From UBA8337 sp965662725 (GTDB taxonomy: Bacteria; Pseudomonadota; Alphaproteobacteria; RS24), in assembly GCA_965662725.1 (NCBI GenBank), contig CBFIIT010000017.1:1-31278 (forward strand): a stretch of DNA of 31,278 nucleotides. Reading direction: 5' to 3'. A program made the position numbers and the translations under genes. Below are positions 1 through 7,340 of the stretch, piece by piece (positions within the stretch are counted from its first letter, which is position 1; each line of letters starts with the position of its first letter). The notes beneath the pieces are model-generated. The model was not told the origin of the DNA, did not search any database, and saw nothing but the letters and a program-made list of their open reading frames with translations.

Positions 1-2
1 TG

Positions 3-1460
3 CGGTATTTGCCGAGCCTGACCGCTGATGCCCGTGACCATGATGATGCGGTATTTGCCGAGCCTGACCCTGAGCATCAGGGTGGCTTTATTGTTTGGGT
101 GGCGATTGCCGATGTGGCGGCTTATGTGACGCCGGGCAGTGAAATGGACCGCGAGGCCAGAAAGCGCGGCAATTCGGTCTATATGCCCGACCGTGTGGTA
201 CCGATGTTGCCCGAAAGACTGTCCAATAATCTGTGCTCTTTGCGCGAAAACGAAACGCGCCCTTGTATGGCGGTCAAAATGCATATTGCGGCTGATGGTA
301 ATAAACGCAGCCATCATTTCTATCGCGGTTTGATGCGCTCGGTTGCAAAGCTGAGCTATGCCGAAGCGCAGCAGGCTTTTGATGGCGATTGTCCGGCACC
401 GTTTGCACATCTTAAGCAAGAAGTCTTGCAGCCGCTATGGCAGGCCTATCAAGCGATGAAGCTGGCCCGCGAACGGCGCCAACCTTTGCGCATCAATCGC
501 CCCGAACGGCGCATTGAGATGAATGATAAAGGGCAGATTGAACGGATTTATCTGCCGCCATCTTTGGAAGCGCATAAGCTGATTGAAGAAATGATGGTGA
601 GTGCCAATGTATGCGCCGCCGAAACGCTGGAAAAGCATAAGCGCACATTAATTTACCGCGTGCATGATACGCCGCCCGATGAACGTGTTCGCGCTCTGTC
701 TGATTTTTTGCGCACGATGGGTGTCAAACTGAGCCTTGGCCAAACTTTGCTGCCGCAATTATTCAATGGGCTGATGCAGCAAACCGAAGATAAACCTTTC
801 GCCCCCACTGTTTCTGAAGCGGTGCTGCGGACACAAGCGCAGGCGATTTATGATGTCGAGAATATCGGCCATTTCGGCCTTAATTTGGGGCGCTATGCAC
901 ATTTCACCTCGCCCATTCGTCGTTATGCCGATTTAACCGTCCACCGCGCCCTCATCTCAGCATTAAAGGCCGGTAAAGACGGCCAAACTGATGAAGAAGC
1001 CGAAGCCCTGCCTGATATTGCCGAAGCCATATCGGCCACAGAGCGGCGCGCAATGATTGCCGAGCGCAGCGCCGGAGAGCGATATTTATCGGCCTATATG
1101 TCCAACCAAATCGGGCAAAATTTCAGCGCTCGCATTTCCGGCGTATCGCGAGCCGGATTATTTGTGACCCTGGATGATAGCGGCGCTGACGGCCTGATAC
1201 CGATTTCACGACTTGGCGATGAACGGTTTTATGCCGATGAAAGCAATATGTTCATGACCGGCGGCACAACCGGAACGGTTTTTCGAATTGGTGAAAGCGT
1301 CGAAGTTGAGCTTGAAGAAGCGACCCCCTTGCAGGGCGGACTCTTGTTTTCATTGGTTGATGGTGGCACATATGGCGGCAAGCCCAAACGGGGGCCGAAA
1401 AAGCGCGGCGCCTTTCGTCGCGGCGGCCCGAAACGCACAAGAGGAAGACGCTCTCGATGA
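3..1460 (+). CDS. rnr: Ribonuclease R, 3' part (5' end outside window)
   Basis: This is a processive 3'-to-5' exoribonuclease that degrades structured RNA. The visible part starts inside the RNB catalytic domain: the metal-binding motif DARDHDDAV lies at about bases 27-53, followed by the conserved PDRVVPMLPERLSNNLCSL stretch and, later, HFTSPIRRYADL, both typical of RNase II/R. An S1 RNA-binding domain occupies roughly the last 120 residues before a very basic Gly/Arg/Lys tail, which is usual for RNase R rather than RNase II. The cold-shock domains and true start lie upstream of the window. The first 23 bases duplicate bases 47-69, and the residues just before DARD do not match the expected family sequence (a conserved Asp is missing), so bases 1-23 are probably an assembly-edge artefact and the reliable sequence starts at about base 24. 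The stop codon overlaps the next start. Confidence 0.93.
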   Translation, partial: RYLPSLTADARDHDDAVFAEPDPEHQGGFIVWVAIADVAAYVTPGSEMDREARKRGNSVYMPDRVVPMLPERLSNNLCSLRENETRPCMAVKMHIAADGNKRSHHFYRGLMRSVAKLSYAEAQQAFDGDCPAPFAHLKQEVLQPLWQAYQAMKLARERRQPLRINRPERRIEMNDKGQIERIYLPPSLEAHKLIEEMMVSANVCAAETLEKHKRTLIYRVHDTPPDERVRALSDFLRTMGVKLSLGQTLLPQLFNGLMQQTEDKPFAPTVSEAVLRTQAQAIYDVENIGHFGLNLGRYAHFTSPIRRYADLTVHRALISALKAGKDGQTDEEAEALPDIAEAISATERRAMIAERSAGERYLSAYMSNQIGQNFSARISGVSRAGLFVTLDDSGADGLIPISRLGDERFYADESNMFMTGGTTGTVFRIGESVEVELEEATPLQGGLLFSLVDGGTYGGKPKRGPKKRGAFRRGGPKRTRGRRSR

Positions 1461-1867
1461 CGATTGAAAACCTACTTATGGAAGAACGCAGTAAAAGCGC
1501 CGCCATTTGGAAAGGCATGCGAAAGCAATGCCCGCAATGCGGTGCCAAAACCCTATTCAGCAAATATCTGAAAGTCAGCGATAGCTGCTCCTCTTGCGGG
1601 TTAGATTTATCCGGTCACGAGGCCGATGATGCGCCGCCCTATTTCACAATCTTTATTGTCGGCCATGTGATTATTCCGGTCGCCTTGATTGTGGAGCGAC
1701 TATATACACCGCCGCTTTATATCCATGCGATTATCTTTTGCATTTTGTCCGTGCTGGTCAGCATGATTTCCTTGCCGATTGTCAAAGGCGGCGTGGTGGG
1801 TCTGCAATGGGCATTGCGGATGCACGGATTTGCTCCCGAAAGCGAAGATGAGGCGGATGATGAGTAA
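1457..1867 (+). CDS. DUF983 family membrane protein with zinc ribbon
   Basis: This 136-residue protein has two Cys pairs, CPQC (residues 25-28) and CSSC (44-47), that form a likely zinc ribbon. Two hydrophobic helices follow at about 64-82 and 86-108, and the tail is acidic. This is the DUF983 layout, common in Alphaproteobacteria and often found next to rnr and a NUDIX gene, as here. Its biochemical role is not known to me. The ATG overlaps the rnr stop (ATGA) and its own end overlaps the NUDIX start, so the three genes are probably translationally coupled. Confidence 0.85.
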   Translation: MTIENLLMEERSKSAAIWKGMRKQCPQCGAKTLFSKYLKVSDSCSSCGLDLSGHEADDAPPYFTIFIVGHVIIPVALIVERLYTPPLYIHAIIFCILSVLVSMISLPIVKGGVVGLQWALRMHGFAPESEDEADDE

Positions 1868-2603
1868 GTATGGAACCACCCCGACCAGCCCCGGGGAATA
1901 TCGTGAAGAGAACGCCAAAGCCGTGCGCCCGAAGGAAGCCGCGACCCTGATTGTGGTGCGGCAAGCCAAACAGCCGAAAATACTCATGGGTAAACGCGCT
2001 GCGACACATAAATTCATGCCGAATAAATTTGTCTTTCCGGGCGGTCGCCTTGACCTGATTGACCAGCGTTTGAGCGTGCCGAAAAATCTCAGCGCGCCGG
2101 TAATGAAACGCTTGCGTAAAGATATTAGAAAAGACGTGTCGGATAATAAATTACGCGGCTTGGCACTTGCCGCCATTCGTGAAACATATGAAGAAACCGG
2201 CCTGATTATCGGTCGGCAAAGCAACAAGCAACTGAAGACAAGCGATAAGGTTTGGCAAAGTTATTTTGACCATGGTGTCGAGCCGCCGCTGGACCAGATG
2301 GATTTCATTGCACGCGCAGTGACCCCGACTTATCGGACGCGGCGTTTCGATACGCGGTTTTTCATGGTCTATGATGATTTCATTCATACCGATCCGGAAG
2401 AAATGGCAAAAGCCAGTGGCGAATTGCTGGATTTGCATTGGCTTACCCTGCCCGCCGCCCGCAAACTTGACCTGCCGGCCATTACCCGCTCGGTGATTGA
2501 TATGGTAGAAGCACGCATGCAATTTGACCGTAAAGCGCAATTGAAAAAACCGGCCCCCTATGTGCGCTTTGTCGATGGCAAATCGCTGGTGACTGAACTT
2601 TAG
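1860..2603 (+). CDS. NUDIX hydrolase with a long insert in the Nudix box
   Basis: NUDIX enzymes hydrolyse nucleoside diphosphates linked to another moiety; the substrate here cannot be read from sequence. The catalytic helix is clear: REtyEEtG, with R107, E108, E111, E112 and G114. FPGGRLD lies at residues 59-65, so the glycine pair stands about 45 residues before the RE pair instead of the usual 15 or so, which implies an insert of about 30 residues inside the Nudix box region. I chose the second of two adjacent ATGs (1857 and 1860) because GAGG at 1850-1853 is then six bases away; a longer in-frame extension from 1779 would lie entirely inside the DUF983 gene. The length is 247 residues. 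It follows the rnr-DUF983 pair with overlap and ends before the rpmG promoter. Confidence 0.85.
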   Translation: MSKYGTTPTSPGEYREENAKAVRPKEAATLIVVRQAKQPKILMGKRAATHKFMPNKFVFPGGRLDLIDQRLSVPKNLSAPVMKRLRKDIRKDVSDNKLRGLALAAIRETYEETGLIIGRQSNKQLKTSDKVWQSYFDHGVEPPLDQMDFIARAVTPTYRTRRFDTRFFMVYDDFIHTDPEEMAKASGELLDLHWLTLPAARKLDLPAITRSVIDMVEARMQFDRKAQLKKPAPYVRFVDGKSLVTEL

Positions 2604-2632
2604 CGCGGTTTCGCGTAATCCGCGCCTGCCGC

Positions 2633-2660
2633 TTGACAAGCGTCGGGAAATGCCTATTTT
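2633..2660 (+). promoter_or_regulatory. Candidate sigma-70-type promoter for rpmG
   Basis: TTGACA at 2633-2638 is a perfect -35 hexamer. It is followed 16 bases later by TATTTT at 2655-2660, which matches the -10 consensus at four of six positions. It sits in the 101-base gap between the NUDIX gene and rpmG, so rpmG is probably transcribed independently. The -10 match and spacing are inferred by eye. Confidence 0.5.
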
Positions 2661-2704
2661 CACGGCCACGCGCAAAGGGCGCACAAGATTCAAGGATTTG
2701 ACCG

Positions 2705-2872
2705 ATGGCAAAACCAACTACCGTTAAAATCAAGCTGGAAAGCACAGCAGGCACAGGTTTTTATTACGTAACCAAGAAAAATGCCCGCACCATGACCGAG
2801 AAAATGGTCGTGCGGAAATATGATCCGGTTGCCCGTAAACATGTGGAATTTAAAGAAAACAAAATCAAGTAA
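2705..2872 (+). CDS. rpmG: 50S ribosomal protein L33
   Basis: The 55-codon ORF reads MAKPTTVKIKLEST, then TKKNARTMTEKMVVRKYDP and ends HVEFKENKIK, the pattern of bacterial L33 in its cysteine-free form (no zinc-binding CxxC pairs). It is a component of the large ribosomal subunit near the E site. The ribosome-binding site AAGGA at 2692-2696 is eight bases before the ATG. A promoter lies upstream and a strong hairpin terminator follows 20 bases after the stop, so this is a one-gene transcription unit. Confidence 0.96.
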   Translation: MAKPTTVKIKLESTAGTGFYYVTKKNARTMTEKMVVRKYDPVARKHVEFKENKIK

Positions 2873-2892
2873 AGCAACTTGATGGTGTTCTC

Positions 2893-2920
2893 AAAAAGGC
2901 GTCCGAGGGGCGCCTTTTTT
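2893..2920 (+). terminator. Rho-independent terminator after rpmG
   Basis: A nine-base perfect stem, AAAAAGGCG (2893-2901) with CGCCTTTTT (2911-2919), encloses a nine-base loop and ends in a run of six T. It is placed directly after rpmG and before the DUF3572 gene. Confidence 0.85.
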
Positions 2921-2964
2921 ATTGCTCTATTGTTCTTTGTCGCAAACAACATAATTATCAGCCC

Positions 2965-3243
2965 ATGCAGACTGACGAAGCTGAAATTCTGGCCTTAAAG
3001 GCACTGACCTATTTGGCCGGCATTGATGAGATGATGGATCGCTTTGCCGCGCTTTCCGGCATGGGGCCGAACGATATTTTGGAGCGCGCGCAAGACCCGG
3101 AAATGCTGGCCGGTGTGCTGGATTTTTTTCTGTTTGATGAAGCGCTGCTGACTGAGTTTTGCGAAGCGCATGAGATAAACCCCGAACATCCGGCGCAGGC
3201 GCGTTCTGCTCTGCCCGGCGGCGACCTGCCCAACTGGACCTAA
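2965..3243 (+). CDS. DUF3572 family protein
   Basis: This 92-residue soluble, mainly helical and acidic protein has the pattern ALKALTYLAG near the N-terminus, then FAALSGMGPNDI and LAGVLDFFLFDEALLTEFCE. This agrees with my recollection of the alphaproteobacterial DUF3572 family, which has no known function. The stop codon overlaps a possible ATG of the next gene (TAATG), and dinB lies two genes downstream; a DUF3572-dinB neighbourhood is familiar in Alphaproteobacteria. The function is unknown. Confidence 0.75.
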   Translation: MQTDEAEILALKALTYLAGIDEMMDRFAALSGMGPNDILERAQDPEMLAGVLDFFLFDEALLTEFCEAHEINPEHPAQARSALPGGDLPNWT

Positions 3244-3272
3244 TGGGACCTGAACAGATAAGCGAGACGCGT

Positions 3273-3926
3273 ATGAGTAAGATTGAACCGGAAATTATGA
3301 GCCAGTTGGAAGCACTGCAGCTTGACCCGTCACGGCCACTGATTATCAGCGATGCCGATGAAGTGCTGTTGAAGTTCATGCAACGGGTGGAAGTTTATCT
3401 CGATAGCATCGGGCTTTGGATTGACCTGCAAAATTTCGGCCTGACAAATAACATCAAATCAAAAGAGACCAATGAGCCGGTGAAAATCCCCAGTCTGATT
3501 GACGATTTCTTCGCCGCTGAAACGCCGAATATTGACGCTGCAGAGGGAGCCGCCGCATCGTTGAAGTCGCTGTCTGAAAAGGCGCAGATTATGGTGCTGA
3601 CCAATTTACCGGCAGCGCATAAGCAAGCGCGTATCGATAATTTGAAGGGCCATGACATGGATTATCCGGTGGTCGTCAATAGCGGGCTGAAAGGCCCGGC
3701 GGTGAAATGGCTGGCGGATAAAGTTGACGGGCCGGTTTTCTTTCTTGACGACATACCGCACAATGTTAATTCGGTCGCGGAAGATGCGCCGGATGTGCAT
3801 TGCATCCATTTTATTGCTGACCCGCGATTGCAAAAGCTGATTGATAAAGCCGATGGGGCCACTGCCCGTTTTGATACATGGGCCGAAACACATGACTGGA
3901 TTGCCGCAAAAATCAACGCCCATTAG
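3273..3926 (+). CDS. HAD-like hydrolase family protein
   Basis: The N-terminal segment LIISDADEVLLKF carries the HAD nucleophile motif DxD (D27 and D29). VLTNLP in the middle resembles HAD motif II, and FFLDDIPHNV near residue 165 resembles the acidic motif IV. A small-molecule or protein phosphatase activity is plausible, but the substrate is unknown. Two starts are possible: ATG at 3243, overlapping the DUF3572 stop, or ATG at 3273. I prefer 3273 because the ten extra residues show no family pattern, but neither has a strong ribosome-binding site. The 3' end overlaps the dinB start by 35 bases. Confidence 0.7.
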   Translation: MSKIEPEIMSQLEALQLDPSRPLIISDADEVLLKFMQRVEVYLDSIGLWIDLQNFGLTNNIKSKETNEPVKIPSLIDDFFAAETPNIDAAEGAAASLKSLSEKAQIMVLTNLPAAHKQARIDNLKGHDMDYPVVVNSGLKGPAVKWLADKVDGPVFFLDDIPHNVNSVAEDAPDVHCIHFIADPRLQKLIDKADGATARFDTWAETHDWIAAKINAH

Positions 3927-5199
3927 TGACACGCTGAGCGCGCTGTGTCGCGATTGCTTGCATGTTGAAACGGTTGACGCGCAAACATTGCGCTGCCCCG
4001 CCTGCCATTCACCGCGACTGGTTAAACACACTGAGCTGATGCAACTTGGTGTCGCGCATCTTGATTGTGATGCGTTTTATGCGGCAGTCGAAAAACGCGA
4101 TAATCCGGAATTAAACGATAAGCCGGTGATTATTGGCGGCGGACGGCGCGGTGTCGTTTCCACCTGCTGCTATATTGCGCGTATTCACGGCGTCCATTCT
4201 GCCATGCCGATGTTTAAGGCGACCAAAGCCTGCCCTGACGCAGTTATCATTAAACCGGATATGGAGAAATATGGCCGCGTCGGGCGCGAAGTACGTGAAT
4301 TGATGCGTGAATTAACACCTTTGGTCGAACCGCTATCGATTGATGAGGCGTTTATGGATTTACGCGGCACGGAGAGGCTGCATGGCGGCGCGGCTGCACA
4401 AAGCTTGATGAAACTTGTCAATCGTATCGAGCACGAGATTGGCATTACCGTTTCTATCGGCCTCAGTCACAATAAATTTCTCGCCAAACTGGCTTCAGAT
4501 TTAAACAAACCGCGCGGGTTCTCAATCATTGGCGAGACGGAGACTTTAACGTTTCTGGCGACGCTGCCGGTTAGCGCCATTTGGGGTGTTGGCAAAGCCA
4601 TGCAAGCACGCCTCGCGCGCGACGGTATTCGGCACGTGGCGCAATTACAAAAAATGGATGAAGCTGATTTGGCGCGCCGCTATGACTCCATGGGCTTGCG
4701 GTTGGCGCGTCTTGCACGCGGACAAGATAATCGCAAAATTATTCCGAGCGCAGCAGCCAAATCCATTTCCAGCGAGACCACATTTAACCAAGACTTAAGC
4801 GACGCCACAGCACTGGAAAAGCATCTCTGGCGACTGGCCGAGAAAACCGCCAAACGATGCAAGATAAAGGGCGTTGCCGGAAAGACCGTGGTTTTAAAAA
4901 TGAAAGCTGACCGGCTGTCATCACTCAGCCGCAATGCCACCCTGCCCGACCCAACCCAATTAGCCGATGTGATGTTTGAAAAAGGCAAGCAAATGATGCA
5001 GCAAGTATTATCTGAACATCCGCGGCAAAAATTTCGCCTTATCGGCATTGGCGTATCGGGATTGGTCGATGATATATTGGCGGATCCGGTAGATTTGGCC
5101 GACCCTGATAAATCGCGGCGTAAAGCGGCCGAACAAGCAATGGACAGTCTGCGCGATAAGTTTGGTGATGGCAGCATTAAGAAAGGCCGCAGTTTATAA
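3892..5199 (+). CDS. dinB: DNA polymerase IV (Y family) with N-terminal zinc ribbon
   Basis: This is a translesion DNA polymerase. The catalytic palm motifs are present: HLDCDAFYAAVE (Asp58 and Asp60) and LSIDEAFMDL (Asp151 and Glu152), followed by SIGLSHNKFLAKLASD and the little-finger region to about residue 415. Residues 19-38 hold CRDC and CPAC pairs, a predicted zinc ribbon absent from E. coli DinB but seen in alphaproteobacterial homologues. The start at 3892 is chosen because it keeps this ribbon; it lies 35 bases inside the preceding HAD gene, so the two are probably co-transcribed. The length is 435 residues. I see no obvious LexA-type operator immediately upstream. Confidence 0.92.
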   Translation: MTGLPQKSTPISDTLSALCRDCLHVETVDAQTLRCPACHSPRLVKHTELMQLGVAHLDCDAFYAAVEKRDNPELNDKPVIIGGGRRGVVSTCCYIARIHGVHSAMPMFKATKACPDAVIIKPDMEKYGRVGREVRELMRELTPLVEPLSIDEAFMDLRGTERLHGGAAAQSLMKLVNRIEHEIGITVSIGLSHNKFLAKLASDLNKPRGFSIIGETETLTFLATLPVSAIWGVGKAMQARLARDGIRHVAQLQKMDEADLARRYDSMGLRLARLARGQDNRKIIPSAAAKSISSETTFNQDLSDATALEKHLWRLAEKTAKRCKIKGVAGKTVVLKMKADRLSSLSRNATLPDPTQLADVMFEKGKQMMQQVLSEHPRQKFRLIGIGVSGLVDDILADPVDLADPDKSRRKAAEQAMDSLRDKFGDGSIKKGRSL

Positions 5200-5258
5200 T
5201 GTCGATAATGTCGCGTTAGCTTCTGCTGCGCATTGCCCTAAATATATGAGAGAAACTG

Positions 5259-5726
5259 ATGAGCACGATTGACACAATTCTTGACCGGCAAGGCCTGACA
5301 TTGCCCGAGGCGAAAGCCCCTTTGGGTGCTTATGTGCCATATGTGCAAAGCGGCAATTTGCTGATGATTTCAGGGCAAGGGCCGGTGGGCGCGAGCGGCG
5401 CGACCGTGACCGGCCAATTGGGCAGCGGGCTGGAAATTGAAGACGGCACACGAGCCGCGCAAATGGCAGGTCTGAACATTGTCGCGCAGCTTAAAGCGGC
5501 TCTGGATGGTGATTTCGACCGTTTGGTGCGGATTATCCGGTTAAACGGTTTCGTCAACTCAACGCCTGCATTTACCCATCATCCTGCGGTGATAAACGGT
5601 GCATCAGAACTGATGCATGACCTGTTTGGGGAACGCGGCGTGCATACGCGGATTGCGGTTGGTGTTGCCAGCCTGCCAATGAATTGGGCAGTGGAAATTG
5701 ACGCGATTATCGAGGTCGCCGGATGA
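5259..5726 (+). CDS. RidA (YjgF/YER057c/UK114) family protein
   Basis: This 155-residue protein has PYVQSGNLLMISGQGPV near the start, AAQMAGLNIVAQLKAAL in the middle and ARIAVGVASLPMNWAVEIDAI-like spacing at the C-terminus, typical of the longer YjgF-like branch of the RidA family. Family members form trimers and some deaminate reactive enamine/imine intermediates. The usual catalytic Arg of RidA proper should be checked by alignment, because several branches lack it. A purine-rich ribosome-binding site (GAGAGA) precedes the ATG by about six bases. Its stop overlaps the next start (ATGA), so it is coupled to the FemAB-like gene. Confidence 0.85.
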   Translation: MSTIDTILDRQGLTLPEAKAPLGAYVPYVQSGNLLMISGQGPVGASGATVTGQLGSGLEIEDGTRAAQMAGLNIVAQLKAALDGDFDRLVRIIRLNGFVNSTPAFTHHPAVINGASELMHDLFGERGVHTRIAVGVASLPMNWAVEIDAIIEVAG

Positions 5727-6913
5727 GCGATACGCCATCCGTTCAGTTAAAGGTTGTGTCAAGTCTCAGTGCGATTGCGGCGGAGGATTGGGATGCCTGC
5801 GCCAATCCGCCGAGCCAAACTTATAATCCGTTTTTGCGCCATGCCTTCTTAACGGCATTGGAAGAGAGCGGCTCGGCTGTATCTGAAACCGGTTGGCTGG
5901 GCCAGCATTTGGTGTTGGAAGATGCAGGTGGCATGGTACAGGCGGTGATGCCGCTTTATTTAAAGAACCACAGCCAAGGCGAATATATTTTCGATTATGG
6001 CTGGGCCGATGCGTTTCACCGCGCCGGTGGCGATTATTATCCGAAGCTGTTATGCGCCGTGCCTTTTACACCGGCCGGCGGACGGCGCTTATTGGTCCGC
6101 GACGGGCCAAATGCGGCCGGCTATGAGACCAGCCTTCTTGCCGGCAGCCTGACACTTCTCGACAAGCTGCAATCATCTTCATTGCATATAAATTTCCTAC
6201 CCGAAGACAGTTGGCAACAGCTTGGCCAACAGGGTTTTTTGCAGCGCACTGACCAGCAATTTCATTGGATGAATGATGATTATAAGAGCTTTGATGATTT
6301 TCTCGATGCGCTGGCCTCGCGCAAGCGCAAAAACTTGCGCAAAGAACGCGCCAAAGCGTTGGAAAACGGCATTGAAGTGGAATGGCTGACCGGCAGCGAT
6401 TTGACCGAAGCGCATTGGGACGCTTTCTTCCATTTCTATATTGATACCGGCCAGCGCAAATGGGGCACGCCTTATCTAACGCGCAGCTTTTTCTCGCAAA
6501 TCAATGACGCCATGGCTGATGATATTTTATTGGTTATGGCTAAACGCGAAGGCCGATACATTGCCGGTGCGCTGAACTTTATCGGTGGCGATACGTTGTT
6601 CGGGCGCAATTGGGGTTGCATTGAAGACCATCCGTTTTTGCATTTTGAGCTTTGCTATTACCAAGCGATTGATTTTGCCATTGCGCGTGGCCTCAAACGG
6701 GTCGAGGCAGGCGCACAAGGGACCCATAAGCTGGCCCGCGGATATGTGCCACACCGAACTTATTCGGCCCATTATATAGCGCATGAGGGGCTGCGTGAGG
6801 CGGTTGGCAACTATCTTGAAAGCGAACGGCAATATGTGGACAATGATATTGCCGTTTTGAGCAATCACACGCCATTTAAGAAAGGCGAATTGGGGGAAGC
6901 AGAGAATGATTAA
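5723..6913 (+). CDS. FemAB-like/GNAT-fold protein (DUF482, COG3146-type)
   Basis: This 396-residue soluble protein contains MPLYLKNHSQGEYIFDYGWADAFHR in its N-terminal half, RKRKNLRKERAKAL at about residue 200, and GRNWGC and FELCYYQAIDFAI with EAGAQGTHKLARGY in the C-terminal half. These are the signatures I associate with the DUF482 family, annotated as peptidoglycan biosynthesis/recognition or FemAB-like acyltransferases. The real substrate is unproven. It overlaps RidA by four bases upstream and the HIT gene by eight bases downstream, so the three form one probable operon. Confidence 0.85.
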   Translation: MSDTPSVQLKVVSSLSAIAAEDWDACANPPSQTYNPFLRHAFLTALEESGSAVSETGWLGQHLVLEDAGGMVQAVMPLYLKNHSQGEYIFDYGWADAFHRAGGDYYPKLLCAVPFTPAGGRRLLVRDGPNAAGYETSLLAGSLTLLDKLQSSSLHINFLPEDSWQQLGQQGFLQRTDQQFHWMNDDYKSFDDFLDALASRKRKNLRKERAKALENGIEVEWLTGSDLTEAHWDAFFHFYIDTGQRKWGTPYLTRSFFSQINDAMADDILLVMAKREGRYIAGALNFIGGDTLFGRNWGCIEDHPFLHFELCYYQAIDFAIARGLKRVEAGAQGTHKLARGYVPHRTYSAHYIAHEGLREAVGNYLESERQYVDNDIAVLSNHTPFKKGELGEAEND

Positions 6914-7337
6914 ATTGGATGACGCTTACGACGAGAATAATATTTTCGCCAAAATCTTGCGCGGTGAGATACCCAATATCACCCTTTATGAAGACGATAA
7001 AACGCTGGCTTTTATGGATATCATGCCGCAAGCCGAAGGCCATTGTTTGGTCATTCCGAAAGAGCCTGCCGTGACTTTTCTTAACCTATCAGAAGCCGGG
7101 GCCGCCGCCGTTATGGCGACAGCCAGCAAAATTGCACCGGCAGTCGTCAAAGCGATGAATGCGCCGGGCTTTATGATGGTGCAGTTAAACAGTTCCTCTG
7201 CCGGTCAAACCGTGCCGCATTATCATATGCATATTCTGCCGCGCCATGAGGGGCTGGAATTGAAATTCCACGCCCGTGAGCCGGAAGATATGGCAGTGCT
7301 GAATGCAACGGCAGATAAAATTCGCGCCGAACTTTAA
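6906..7337 (+). CDS. HIT family nucleotide hydrolase/transferase
   Basis: This 143-residue protein contains the histidine-triad motif HYHMHIL, with His105, His107 and His109, and an N-terminal NIFAKILRGEIP typical of HINT/HIT enzymes. Such enzymes hydrolyse purine nucleotide phosphoramidates or dinucleoside polyphosphates; the specific substrate is unknown. The ATG is embedded in the end of the DUF482 gene with GGGGGAAG just upstream as ribosome-binding site. The stop lies three bases from the stop of the convergent clpA. Confidence 0.92.
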   Translation: MIKLDDAYDENNIFAKILRGEIPNITLYEDDKTLAFMDIMPQAEGHCLVIPKEPAVTFLNLSEAGAAAVMATASKIAPAVVKAMNAPGFMMVQLNSSSAGQTVPHYHMHILPRHEGLELKFHAREPEDMAVLNATADKIRAEL

Positions 7338-7340
7338 GGC

